Source: Chlorella sorokiniana
Lineage: Eukaryota > Chlorophyta > Trebouxiophyceae > Chlorellales > Chlorellaceae
DNA: 64,000 bases
Direction: 5' to 3'
Assembly (NCBI GenBank): GCA_025917655.1
Contig: CP084608.1
Span: 1,364,001-1,428,000, forward strand
Numbering within the stretch: the first letter of the stretch is position 1; each line of letters opens with the position of its first letter. Shown here in pieces: positions 34,681 to 46,116 of the stretch. Under the pieces are notes generated by a model that was not told where the DNA came from, searched no databases, and worked only from the letters and a program-made list of their open reading frames with translations. The position numbers and the translations under genes were made by a program.

Positions 34681-37350
34681 TCACGCCGACACCTGGGGCG
34701 TGCTACACCCTACAGGCACCTCGCGGGGACACACCCGCGCCACCCGCTTGATGAGGCGCTCCACGTTGATGATCCCCCGACACGACGCGGCGCTTGAGGT
34801 AGGGCGTCTGGTCAGAGGTCTCCATCAGGAGCTTGGCCAGCTGCAGCACACAGGGCGTTGGCACTCACTCTTGTGTTGGGTACGAACGGCGAAACGCGGC
34901 AGCCTGGCAGTGCAGTTTGCCTGGCATCCGCGGCCGGCCTTCACCTGCACGTTGGTCAGGCGGCGGTTGGATGCGGCCTTGGCCAGCGCCGCGGCCCCCG
35001 CCACAAACGGCGCCGCCTCGCTGGTCCCCGTCACGGTGCAGTAGAGGTCGGTGAGGGTGCAGTTGGCCTGCCGCGACCGGTAGCCTGGCCGGTTGGTGGA
35101 CAGGATGCCTGTGCCGGGCGCTGCTAGCTGCACCGTCTTGCTCCCGTAGTTGCTGCGAATGCGTGAGGGAGGGCAGCAAGGAGGGGGTGCTGCAGCTGGT
35201 GTTGCAAGGGCACGCACGGGCAGCACAGGCCCGCCTGCCTGGCCGGCAGTGCCTGGCAGATACTGTGGGGCTGCATGTCCCGCCTCAGACCCCACCTGGT
35301 GCGGAACAGGCGGTCGTCCTGCTGCGTGTTGGCCACCGCCACCAGCCCCGGAATCTTGTACTTGGCGGGGTACGAGGGCGAGTCGTTGAGGTTCCAGCCA
35401 AAGTTGCCGGCGGAGCTGCAGCGGCAGGGGGCAGGAGGTGGGGCAGGATCGCGGCAGAAACCATTGTCGACCCGACTTGCTCACGGCAGGGCCCCTGCGT
35501 GGCGGCCCTTCAGGCAACTGCTGACGCTCCCCGCCGGCAACCCCCCCCGCCCGCCGGCTCACTTGACCAAGAGAATGCCGCTGGTCACGCATGCAGCGCG
35601 CACCGCGGCACGCAGCGCCTTTGAGTTGGTCAGCGTGTTGATGGACAGGTTGATGATGTCGCTGCGCAGCTGCCTGCAGGCACGGGCACGTAGGCGCGCT
35701 AAAGGGCTGGCCAGGCAGCGAGTGAAGGGGGTCGGCTGCGTGGTGCCAGGTTGCCGAAGCAGGCATATGAGGCAGTCAGCCAAGCGCCCTCCCTTCCCTC
35801 CCCCGCGCCTGCAGGTTTCGATGCAGCGCACGACGTCGGAGACGTCGCCGGCCCCGGTGCTGTCCAGGGCCTTGCAGGGCACCATGTTGGCCCTGAGGGC
35901 GGTGCCTGCTATGCCGCGGCCGTTGTTGCCCACCTACGTGAGGGTTGCGGTGCACCCGCGGACAGGCCATACAAGGTCAGCCGGCTTTTCCAGCTCCAAT
36001 CGTGACCCCGCAAGGCAGCCGAGCGGCCACGGCAGCACCCACCGCTCCTATGATGCCGGCCGTGTGTGTGCCGTGCCCGTTGTCGTCGGTTGTGTTCCTC
36101 ACAAAGCTGGCGGGCATGCCCTGCAAGTTACCCGCCAGGTCCCGATGCGTCCACTGCGCAAAGCCATGGAGCGTGCACCAGCAACCCTCATAGCTGGCAG
36201 CGGGAAGCTTGGCTGGGGCCATGTGAGCTGAGCCACAGCAGCCCATGCGGGCAGGTGTGGAGGCGGCCCTTTGCAGCAGTATCACGCTGAGGGTGCGGCT
36301 GCACCGCATCCGCCTCTCACCATGACCCCGGTGTCGATGAAACACACCAGCACGCTCGCAGCGCTGCTGAGGGTGGGCCACACCTTTGGGGCCTTGATGC
36401 GAGTCTGCAGCAAGCAGTGGCAGCACGCGTCACTGACAGCTGCAGCAGTATTGCGGCCCAAGCCTGCATGCAGTTGCCAGCAGGCCCACTGCCCGCTCCT
36501 TTTCATGCGCAGGGAAGTGGCCCGACCAGCCCGAGGCCTTCAGCAAGATGCGGGCGGCGGTGAGGTGCCAGCTGGCGCAGCAGCTGCACACGGCTCTGGG
36601 CCTGGAGGTATTGCGGCGACATGGTTGGGCAGTATCCCAACAAGGCACCAGCCACGCCTTGGCAGCGACCCTCACCACGCCCCACTGCAGGCCAGCCTCA
36701 TACAGAGGATCATTTGGGAAGGGCTCTGGCGGTCGGTCCCCAGGCTTGAGGTACGTGTAGTGCACGCTGCGCCCAGCATCCAGCTGCACTCGAGTGTCAA
36801 CCTCCGCAAATACGACTCCTGCAGCAGGAGGGGACACCTGGGCTGTTACACGCTTTGGGGTGCTTGAGAGGTCACGCCCCGCTGACATGCCCTTAGTCAG
36901 CGTTTCAGCATGCGGTGGCAGGCGCACCAGGACTCCGCTGCAGCGCCGCTGCCGCCTGCGCAGCGCTGCCGGCCTTCACATCCAGGGTGTACAGGCCGAG
37001 ATCGGGTGCAAGGGGCTGCAAGTTGGCAGCGCCCGCTGCCGCTGCCGCGACCTGCGTGCTGTCACCAGAGCCCCCGCAGCAGGCGACAGCTGCACTATGA
37101 TCCGCTGTGTCGCGGACGCACTGGCCTGTAGGTCAGCAACTTGATAGAGTCGATGGCAAGCCGGATTTGAGGGTCTGAGCACGCTTGCGCAACTACCAGC
37201 ACGTCCTGGGGGCGCCGCAACCAGCGTTCCGGTCAGGCACCCCCGCATGTCGGCAAGCTTGCCTTCTTGCTGCACACCCACCTGTTCAACGATCATGCAC
37301 GCTGCAACCAGCCAGAAGGGGCGTTGCAGCCTACATCTCAGATGTGCCAT
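34681..37350 (-). CDS. Secreted subtilisin-like serine protease (S8)
   Basis: The start exon codes for a signal peptide (LQRPFWLVAACMIVEQ). A prodomain-like stretch (QRIIVQLSP, LGLYTLDVKAG, VVFAEVDTRVQLDAG) precedes PNDPLYEAGLQWG, the usual entry to mature thermitase-type subtilases. The catalytic triad is complete: Asp in VCFIDTGVM, His in DNGHGTHTAGIIGAV, Ser in VTGTSEAAPFVAGAAALA. The oxyanion Asn is in SAGNFGWN, with further conserved blocks IINLSINTLT and LAAPGTGILSTN. The enzyme is probably exported or vacuolar. The frame slips by one base in C runs at 37071-37075 (prodomain) and 34774-34778. After the second slip the family-like tail is IINVERLIKRVARVCP to a stop at 34681; read without it, the protein stops at 34703. 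A small secreted Kazal protein lies 12 kb away; any pairing is speculative. Confidence 0.88.
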
Positions 37351-37584
37351 GGCTCCCTCAGCGCCACCGCACGTTTCTGCAGGCAATTACCCTCTTTATC
37401 GCGTGGTAAATGCAACAAGAAGATTCGACCAGGGGTGGGGCCCGCTACCTGCTCCGGCCATGGGCGCAGTACCTGCTGTCACCCCGTCACGATAGCGAGT
37501 TGGCGAGTTATCGCAGTATTTTCCTTTGATCCGTGCCGGACCGTCCTTTCTGAATTTCTCAATGTGCTTGCACCTTGTCTAGAC
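37351..37584. promoter_or_regulatory. Divergent promoter between the subtilase and the heme-oxygenase-like gene
   Basis: The two start codons lie only about 234 bases apart, so both promoters share this interval. No defined element is recognised. Confidence 0.45.
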
Positions 37585-39345
37585 ATGCACAGAGGCGCAT
37601 ACTCGGTGCACTGCTCGCAGGCGGGCCAAGGCTTCGGCAATGCAAAGCCTGCAAACAAGGAGCTGAAGAGCAGCAAAGCCCGCAAGGGTGCGTCGGGCAT
37701 CAAGTCGGACGACAGCAAGGTGGGGTTTTTAGTTCGCTTCGCAAGCGAGTGCTGTTCGAAGCTGATCCTCAACCCGCATGTGTGACGATTTGCAGGCTGT
37801 GCAGCGCGCTGTGAAGCTGGTGGAGCAGCAGGAAGGCAAGGGGCGGCATGCCGCTGGCCCTCGGCCTATCGACGCCAGGGAGGCTGCGCTCGGCAAAGTG
37901 GAGTACGTGCGGGTGAGCAGACAAGCGCTTTCGGCATGTTTGGTTGCTTTTCATGGCATATGAATGCAGCGGAACCAGCGCCCCACGCGATCGGGCAGCC
38001 ATGCGACAGGGTGGCGCTGGGACGGATTTGCACCGATGCCGGCACCGCACTCGTCGTTTGTCGCAGGTCAAGGACTGGGGCAGCGGCGAGCCCCGTGACC
38101 TCGGCAGCCTGCAGGTGGAAAGCCAGGCGCAGGCGGTGCAAGCGGGGGCAGCCCGGGCCAGCCGTTTTACGAGGCCCTGGCGCGGCGGCTGGAGCTGCTG
38201 CAGGCGCAGGGCGCGATCAGCATCGCTCAGGTGCGCGCTGCCGCAACCATTGGTTAGTGGCAAGTTGCAGGCTGCCTGTGTGTCTGAACAGAAGCGCAGC
38301 CAACGTGCCTGCGAGCAGCGTCATTGGGGCGCTGCACGAGCCGAGTGCTGGCCGTCCCCACCTGCCTGCAGCCGCGTGGCAGCAAGCCGCTCCCGACTTC
38401 CAGCGGTGGGCCTTTGCCCTGGAGCACTACATGCAGTACCTGGCCGACCTGCACGCCGTGCACGTCGCGCTGGAAGAAAGCATCGCCAGCGCGGCTGCGC
38501 AGCTCGAGTCGGCAGACGCCGCAGCGGCCGCTGGCGAGCGGCAGCAGCAGCTGAGGCAAGCTCTGGCGCTGTTTGGCCCAGACCTGGGGCTTGCCCGCGC
38601 CCAAGCGCTGTTTGAAGACATGGCGGCGATAGACCGGCAGCAGCAGCAGCCCAGCAGCAGTGGCGGCAACGCCGCGGAGCTGCCGCCCACGCAGCACGCC
38701 GCCGCGTACGCCGCCTACCTGTCCAGCCTGGCGCGACAGTGCAGGGCGGCTGAGGAGCCAGCAGAGATGGAGCAGGTGCGTTGATGCATTGGGTTGAGCA
38801 GGCAGCGACTGGTGGAATGCCGTTGGGACCGGGATTGGCCGCCGCGCTGCCCACACCAGCTGCCGATGCGCCGCCGCCCGACACCGCCTGCCTCCCCCTC
38901 CACGTCAGGCGGTGCTGCGCCTGCTGGGCAATGCCTACATGCTCCTCCTCATGCACCTCACCAGCGGCGGGCGCATCGCGGCGGCGGCAGCGGAGAAACT
39001 GCAGCTGGCGGCGGCCGGCGCGCTGGCGCTGCACTCGTGAGCGCGGCGCCTGCCTGCCCGCAGCCTGCTCAGCGTGGCTGGCGCCTTACCTTGCGCTTGC
39101 CGACCAAAGCGTCAGTATGCGACAAAGACCTCCCCACTGCTTGCGACCTCCCCGCAAGCAGGAGCTACCCCGCTCTGGATGCACGCCAGGGCGCCGGCGC
39201 CCAGCCGCTGGCAGCCCTCATGGCCGCCACCAACAGCCTGGGCGAGCAGCTGAGCGAGGGGCAGCGGGAGGATCTGATGGGGGAGCTGCCCAAGGCCATG
39301 ACCAAGAGCTCCATGCTGCTGCAGCCGCTGGCGCGGGAGGCGTGA
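37585..39345 (+). CDS. Heme-oxygenase-like protein, possibly non-catalytic
   Basis: Six exons: 37585-37719, 37796-37912, 38067-38230, one to 38775 whose start is uncertain, about 38909-39038, and one ending at 39345. The pattern follows plant plastid heme oxygenase: FYEALARRLELLQAQG (N-terminal helix), DFQRWAFALEHYMQYLADLH (compare W-x(n)-YLKFL), LLGNAYMLLLMHLTSGGRI (the distal-helix Ser-Gly-Gly signature), LMAATNSLGEQLSEGQREDL and MTKSSMLLQPLA. Heme oxygenase opens heme to biliverdin for bilins. The proximal His expected in the first helix (LHTKDQ in plants) reads LELLQAQ here, so it may be an inactive HO2-like member. The frame slips at a G5 run, 38143-38147, between VQAG and QPFYEAL; the slip lies close to the missing His. 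The start may be upstream. Confidence 0.62.
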
Positions 39346-39512
39346 GCGGAGCGCGGCGCAACTGCCTGCATGGGGCGCCCCCACTCTGGCTGCTCTGGCC
39401 CGCACCAATGCAGGGTCGGAATCAGTAAGAAAAGAGCAATGCGTAAGAGATGGTCACGAAGCAGGGACAGCGCAGCATGCCCGATGAAGGCTGTCACCGG
39501 GGGTGCGGCCTG

Positions 39513-40167
39513 CTACGTTGCGCTGGGCCCGCCGCCGCCGCCCGCCGCGCCGCGCTGCCTGGCGGGCACCAGGTAGCCGGAGACCAGGCCGAAGAGGGCA
39601 AAGGTGAAGGAGGTGACGTACTGCTTGATGTCGGTCTGTCCCGCCTTGCCATTGGCCAGGGACAGCACGCACAGCACCAGCGAGCCCCAGGCGGGCAGCT
39701 TGGCCTGCGCAGCGTCACCACACAGGCCAACCCTGGTCAGCGCAGCCGCTTGCGCCATGTGCGAAACCGTTGGATCAGCTACTTCACCACGCCACGGAGC
39801 TGGCAGCCGTGCAGGGCAACATGCTGCAAAGGCGCAGCCCCAGCGCAGCGCCTGCATCCCACCTTGAACACCAGGGCCACCAGGCCCAGCGCCAGCGCCA
39901 TCAGCAGAAACATGTCGGCCGGCTGCTCATCCGCCGACATCTTGGGCCGCTGGTAGTTCCTTGCCTCTGCAGGTCGCCGAGGGTCGCCATTGACCTGAGG
40001 GAAGCAGGGGCCGGGAGGGGGCTTGACTTCAGGCAGAGGCTGCAGCAGCCGGCACTCGCGGGCATCGGCACCGCCGCTTGGCCTGCACACCGGCGCTCAA
40101 ACTGGGAGGGGTTCGGCTGCGGCATCTAATGCACAGCTGGTTGATGTACCTTGAGCTGTATCGGCAT
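39513..40167 (-). CDS. WDR83OS: Asterix / PAT-complex subunit (WDR83OS family)
   Basis: Three exons (40150-40167, 39863-39994, 39513-39704) join perfectly to 113 residues, against about 106 in animals. Signatures: MPIQLK spliced to VNGDPRRPAEARNYQRPK, then two or three hydrophobic helices (MFLLMALALGLVALVF; LPAWGSLVLCVLSLAN; SFTFALFGLVSGYLV) and the conserved K-Q-x-x-x-S-F core (TDIKQYVTSFTF). Asterix forms the ER PAT chaperone with CCDC47 and protects nascent transmembrane helices. The six-residue first exon explains why no long frame shows the whole gene. It is divergent from the WDR20-like gene. Confidence 0.88.
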
Positions 40168-40411
40168 GCTGGACGGCGAGAAAAGTGATGGCAGTGACAA
40201 CAGGCGGAGGGTGTGGCAATGGCTACAGATACCAATGAGGCAGTGTTCGCTTATGAACGATGCAGTATGAAAGCAAGCAGCAGATGTGGCGGTCCAAGCA
40301 CAAGACAAGACAAGAACGCCAGCGTGTCTGCCGTAGCGCAGTTAAGCATTTGCTCGGTGCGCATTCTCGACATAATTCGATCAATCGGTTGATGTCATAG
40401 CAGCAGATCCA
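40168..40411. promoter_or_regulatory. Divergent promoter between Asterix and the WDR20-like gene
   Basis: About 244 bases between head-to-head start codons. Lower GC than the exons, with a short iterated cacaagacaagacaagaacg near 40298-40317. It must drive both genes. Confidence 0.45.
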
Positions 40412-43184
40412 ATGTCCCTCCCCTTGAAGTCGGCCCTGCGGGCCCCCGAGGGCAAGTGGGTGGCCAGCAGCGAGAGGAGACCATCCACCAACTTTCAGCC
40501 TGACCTGCAGTGTGTGTTGAGCTATGCGGAGGTGGAGAACGAGGAGGGTTGTCCCAAGTTGGAGTTTCTGATCTTCTGCGTTCAGCACTTCATCTACATC
40601 TGCTACCCTCAGGCCATCGACAGGGTGAGGATGGCGGCGTAGCATCACCCAGGATGGCTTCTGAGGGACACCTGGCCGCCCGGTCCACCGGCGCTACCGC
40701 CGCCGCCAAGCTCTCCGCTGCTTGGCCGTGTCCCTGCCTCCTGTTGGTACGATTCGCGGGGTTGCACACACGCTCTGCCGATGCATGATTTGTGAGTGGC
40801 CCCTGCCTTCAGGAGCCGCTGCGAGTGGTGGACATGCGGCAGGCGGGCAGCGGCGGCCTACTGGCCTACCCCACGTGCCACGCCGTCACGACCCAGTCCA
40901 AGGACGAGTTTGACCTGGCGGTGGGGCTCTCCACAGGGGAAGGTGCGCATGATGCTGGACCAAAGGCGATGTGATGGCTGCACCGGCTGGGTGCAGGCTG
41001 ACGGAGGCCTTCTGCAGGGCCCCAATCCCGCCTGGCGCCGTGCTGCAATGCCCCTGCCCCTCCCCCGCCCCGCAGTGGTGCTGATGTCGCTGCGAGCACA
41101 GCTGAAGGCCCCGGCCTCCAACACCCGTCCCGTGTCTTCCATGTGCCTGAACCTGGAGGGCTCGGCGGGGTCGGCCGCCCGCTGCCAGTCGCTGGCTTGG
41201 GTGCCCGGCAGCGACGGCACCGCGTTTGTGGCGGCGCACCGCGACAGCACCGTGCTCCTCTACCACAAGGCAAGCGAGCGGCAGGGGTGCTGCTCGATGC
41301 GCGCCCCTCTTCGCGCGTGCTCCGACCGCTTGCTGCAAGCTGAGCTGAGTGCTGCCAGCCCTCCTGGCCGGCCCGCCTTGTGAGCATCCCGCCTCGCCGA
41401 CGCCGTCCGTCCTGCAGGTGAAGGGCAACAGCAGCGACACCAAGCTGCTGGCCCGCAGCAGCAGCAGCGCCGCGCTGCGGCCGCCCATCACGCAGCTGCA
41501 GGCGCCCGGGGTGGGCGGCGGCGCCAACGCCGCAGCCGTGTCCCCCGACGGCCGCCACGTGGCGGTGGCCTGCAAGGACGGCGTGCTGCGGGTGTACGCC
41601 CTGCCAGCTGGCGGCCTGGTGGGCGGGTTCAAGGTGGGGCACGCGGGCGGAATGGCGGGCCTGCGGCGGCCGCCGCCGCTGGGATACAGCCTCACCCCGC
41701 CCTGCACAAGCGGTACAGGCAGGTGCAGCCTGCGCATTAGTGCTCCCCCAGGTTCAGAAAATGGTGGGCCACCCCCAACTCACCTCCCCTTCGCCTTGCA
41801 GAGCTACTTTGGCGGCCTGCTGTGCTGCAGCTGGAGCCCCGACGCGCAGTACGTGGCGGCGGGCGGCGAGGACGACCTGCTGGCGCTGTACGGCCTGCAC
41901 GGTGCGTACCGCCTGCACTGCCTGCGTTCTGGGTGGAGGGCGCTGACCACTTGCATGATCCCCCTCTCCCCCTTCCCACACACACACTTGTACCGCCTGC
42001 AGAGCGCTGCGTGGTGGCGTACTGCCAGGCCACAGCTCCTGGGTCAGCGGGGTGGCATTCGACCCTTGGTGAGCGCGCCCCCCCCTCCCTCCGCCATGAC
42101 ACCAAATGCAAGCGCCACTGCACCGGCCTCCCTGATTTGGTATGCGCCTGCGCTGTCCCGCGTGACGATCCGCGGGCCCCATGCCCGCCCCGCAGGATGT
42201 GCCACACCGAGGAGCAGCAGCAGCCCGCGGGTGCTGCAGATGGGCGGCAGCAGCAGCAGCAGCAGCAGGGAGGGGACGCGGGGCTGGGCGGCGCGTTGGG
42301 CGGTACGCTGGGGGCCCCGGGCGGCGACCGCGTGTACCGCATGGCCTCGGTGGGGCAGGACTGCCAGCTGGCGCTGTGGGACATTGTGGTGACGGAGGAG
42401 GCGGTGGCGGCGGCGCAGCAGGCCAGCAGCGCAAGGTGGGGCCCCGCCCTGCTGGCCGGTGGCCGGCGGCATGGGAAGCACGTAGTCTGCGCTGCAGCAG
42501 CATGACAGCTGCTGCGTCGACTGATTTGCGTGCCATGGGCGGCGCCTTGACCACGGTGAATTGTCCCCCTTTCCCCGTGCAGTGGCTCGCCTGAGCGCGA
42601 CAGGCCAGGCCTGCCGCCATCCCCCAGCAAGCGCCGCTTCGGAGGCGGCGGCGGCGCCACGGCCAGCAGCAGCCGCTCCTCCAGCCCCGTCAAGCGCCAC
42701 GGCAGCGGCTTTGGCGGCTTCCGCACGCGAGCGCGGCCGACCCCGGGCGCTGCCCGTGGCGCTGTCCACCGGCATCGTGGCGCCGCCGCTGCCCCGCGCC
42801 GACTGGCCGCTGGTCACTCCTGTGGCGCAGGCCCGGTGGGTGCTTGTGCAGGGAGGGCGCGCGCTCATAAACGCCGTCCCAGGCTGTTTGGTGGTGTGGG
42901 CGGTGGGGGTGGCAAAGAGGCTTGCGCGTAGGGCAGCCCCCTCTGCCGGCCAGCTGAGCCCCGCCTGCCTGCCCTGCACCCCCGGCTGGCCCCCGCTGCG
43001 CAGGGTGCACCCCGAGCCCGCCTCCTCCGTTCTCTTCACCTCCTCCGCAATGCTCACCGCCTGCCACGGCGCCTGCGTGCGGCGCTGGGCCCGCCCGCCG
43101 CTCACGCAGCAGGCGGCGGTGCAGCGGGCGGAGTCGCTGCAGAGCCTGCAGAGCGCGCACAGCGCGGAAAAGGTGCCGCGATGA
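40412..43184 (+). CDS. WD40 protein of the WDR20/CreC type
   Basis: WDR20 proteins bind and activate USP12/USP46 deubiquitinases; fungal CreC plays the same role for CreB. About nine exons begin with MSLPLKSALRAPEGKW. Family blocks: FDLAVGLSTGE spliced to VVLMSLRAQLKA, SLAWVPGSDGTAFVAAHRD, AAAVSPDGRHVAVACKDGVL, FGGLLCCSWSPDAQYVAAGG, GHSSWVSGVAFDP, MASVGQDCQLALWDIVV and, near the end, RVHPEPASSVLFTSSAMLTA followed by CHGACVRRWARP. A Gln/Gly-rich insert (about 42210-42310) and a Ser/Lys linker (SSPVKRHGSGFGGF) interrupt the propeller. The stop is at 43182-43184 with TGTAA at 43259-43263. The frame may slip near 42750, just before the last WD block. Each WD unit tends to sit on its own exon. Confidence 0.83.
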
Positions 43185-43258
43185 GGCCGCCCTGCCGCTT
43201 GAGCAGCGCCGCGTGCCACGTGCCCGCCTTGCCGCCATGCGCAGCAAGGCGGTTTGGC

Positions 43259-43263
43259 TGTAA
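43259..43263 (+). promoter_or_regulatory. TGTAA polyadenylation signal of the WDR20-like gene
   Basis: TGTAA lies 75 bases after the stop. TTACA at 43328-43332, the minus-strand equivalent, lies 52 bases past the DDX1 stop. The two convergent transcripts thus probably overlap by only a few tens of bases. Confidence 0.5.
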
Positions 43264-43383
43264 GGCAGCCCGCAGTCCCGGTCCCAAAAGAAAGAGACTG
43301 CGTTGCCAGCACATGCCGAGAACTATTTTACAGGGCTGCAGCGCACAGCGCGATGGTACAGGGCTGCGTGGGGCCAGGCGGGG

Positions 43384-46071
43384 TCATGTCACCGCCGCCC
43401 ACCGCCGCTTGAGAGAGAAGAAGGAGTGCTGGGCCTGGAACTCCAGCCGCGCCAGCTCCTGCACAGCCGGCCGCACCGCCTGCAAAGACACGGCGGCACG
43501 CGCCAGTGAGGCAGCATGCCCCCTGCTCTGCAGCTTCCTTCCTGCCGGCGGAACAATAGCGGCACACACACAGAGTAGGACGGGCTGGCTGGCTAGGTTG
43601 CCGGCACGTGTGCCCGGGTGCCGCCCAGCCCACAGCCCACCTGCACCCGCTGCATGACCTCTCGGGCAAAGGAGTCGCCGCCGCCGCGCTGCCGCCCGTA
43701 CTGCGAGCCGGCGCCGCCGCTGCCCGCCAGCCTCGCCGCAATGTCCGGGGGCAGGCTGAGGTCTGGCGCCAGCGCTGGGACGGGCCGGCTCAGCCGCTTC
43801 TCAACCTCCTGCAGCGATGGGGGCGAGACGCGCGCGGATGCATCATCAGAGGCTGAGCCTGCATCGCGAGAGAGAGGCGAGACGCACGCCAGGGCAGCTG
43901 CAAAGGTGCACAACGGGAAAGCCGGCCACGCCTCCACCACCCTATGCCGGGCGCGCGCCAGCAAGGGCACCGTGGCCAGCACCGGGCAGCCGGCCGCCGC
44001 TCTCCGGCCGGCGCCCTTGCTGGCGCGGCGGCCTCACCTGCAGCAGCTGGCGCTCGTCGTACCAGATGGTCTGCCCGCCCTGGTCGTTGGTCCTGGTGTT
44101 TTGGGAGTCGGGCTGCAGCCAGGGCTTGTAGCCCTTGATGGAGCAGTACCACACCTGGTGGGTGGGGTGTGTGTGTGTGTCGGGGGCGGTGGGCGCGCGG
44201 AGGGGCGCGCGGAGAGGGCGGGGGGGGGGGGCGTCAGCCACGGCAGTTGCAGCAACATGCTCGCAACACGAGCGACTACATCGAGCTGTTGCTGGCAAGG
44301 TGCAGCCACGCATGCACGCAGAAGCAGAAGGCCCCTGCTCCTCAGGCGCATGATGGCAGGGGCAGGCGCGGCGGTGACACCCTCCCCGTGGGGGCGCGGG
44401 CACACCTTCTCCGGCACCGCCGACACCAGGGAGATGGCCAGGCCCAGGGTGTCCTGCCGTCCCACGCGCCCCACGCTGCGAGGTGGGGGCGGTTCAAGCG
44501 CGCAGGCGCATGTGTGGGTGGCACAGCCAGGCGGGGGCCGGCGGCTGCAGGCGCAGCAGGGCCCCGCCACCCCACAAGCCACACCACGCGCCCTCCCCTC
44601 CCACACCCCCACACACCGATGGATGTAGTCCTCCGGCCTGTCGGGCAGCGTCATGTTGATCACGTACGGCAGGCCCTGCACGGGGGCAGCGGCAGAGGCT
44701 TGCTGGCACGGCTCTGCTGGCAAGGGGATGCGGCGGCAGCGGCAGCACGGCGTGTGCTGCCGTTTGGGGCCCAGCCGGCGAAGACCCGGGTCCCTAGCTG
44801 CTGCCCCCCCACCCCAAAAAAACCTGGTCACCTGTATGTCCAGGCCGCGGGCCGCAACGTCGGTGCAGATGAGGAAGCGGACGTCGCCGTCCTTGAAGGC
44901 CTGCAGCGCCGCCCGTCGCTCATCCATGCTGCGCGCCCCAGCCAGCACCACGCACGAGTAGGGGCTCTCCCGCCCGCTCTCCCGCTTGCCGCGCCAGCCC
45001 GCGCCGCTGCCGCCGCCTGGCAGCCAGCGAGCGCATTGGGGCGTGGGTGGTGAGGGTGGGTGGGGGCCAGCAAAAACTGCCACAGCATGCCAGGCAGCCG
45101 GCAGCCTTCCCTTCCCCGCGGCAGCGCACCATTGCGACTGCGGAGCGCCTCTGCCCCGGGTACCCCATGCAAGCCGTGCCAAGGCTGGCCGGCCAGCTCA
45201 CCGAGGGAGTTGAGGAAGCGCTCCAGGTTGTCGCAGTCGTAGTTGGTGCGGCAGAAGATGAGGCACTGGTCCATGCGGAAGGCGTCAATCACGCGCTGCG
45301 CCTCGGCAGGAAGTGGGGGCGGGGTTACACAAGGCGGCGGTGTTTCCGCCCGCTGAGGAGGCGGGGAGCGGTCGCGAGGAGCAGCGCGACCACCCTGCCC
45401 GCGCGCCCCCCCCAGCACCCCCTCCACCTGCCCCCACGTACCTGCAAGTACCGCTGCTTCAGCCGCTTCACCGCCTCGCTCCAGTTCTCCGGGGTGTCGA
45501 TGTTGGGGCCTGCACGCGGGGGCGGGGGCGAGGGGGGCGTGCTCGCGCGGGCGGTGAGCACCGCGGCGGGGGCTGAGCAAGCCGCTGGCACTTGACCCGT
45601 GCATCGCATGCTTGCACTTGGCCACCAGCCTCTCCGCTGCTACCCTCCCTCCCACCCTCCCACTTCACACGCACACACACCTTCACACCTGTCTTGTCTG
45701 GCGCGTGGCACGCGTCGGTGAAGACTGCGGGGCTGGACTGCAGCCAGGACCGGTCCTCCCGCGGGTCGCAGGGCACCAGCACGTGGTCCACTGCAGGGGC
45801 CAGGCAAGTGGGCAGGGGGCGAAGCGTGTGCATGGAGGCCGGAACGGGGGCCTCAAGAGCGGCGCGCCCTGCAAGCACGCCGCCTGTGCCTCACGCCAGC
45901 CTTCCGGCATGCGGCAGCGCCCTGGCGGCACCGCACGCTGTGCTCTGCCCGGCGGCTGTGGGGAGGGCGCCGCGCAGCCCATCAGCCCTCTGCCGGCAGC
46001 CGCAGGCGGGGCCCCAGCTCAACCGCACCAGCGACACCCCCCCCCACACACACACAAACACTTGCCACGAG

Positions 46072-46116
<45 letters not shown>

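Noticed and set aside
37585-39345. TENA/THI-4 family instead of heme oxygenase
   Set aside because: The fold is related, but the Ser-Gly-Gly helix and the C-terminal helices follow plant heme oxygenase better; TENA catalytic Cys/Glu motifs are not seen.
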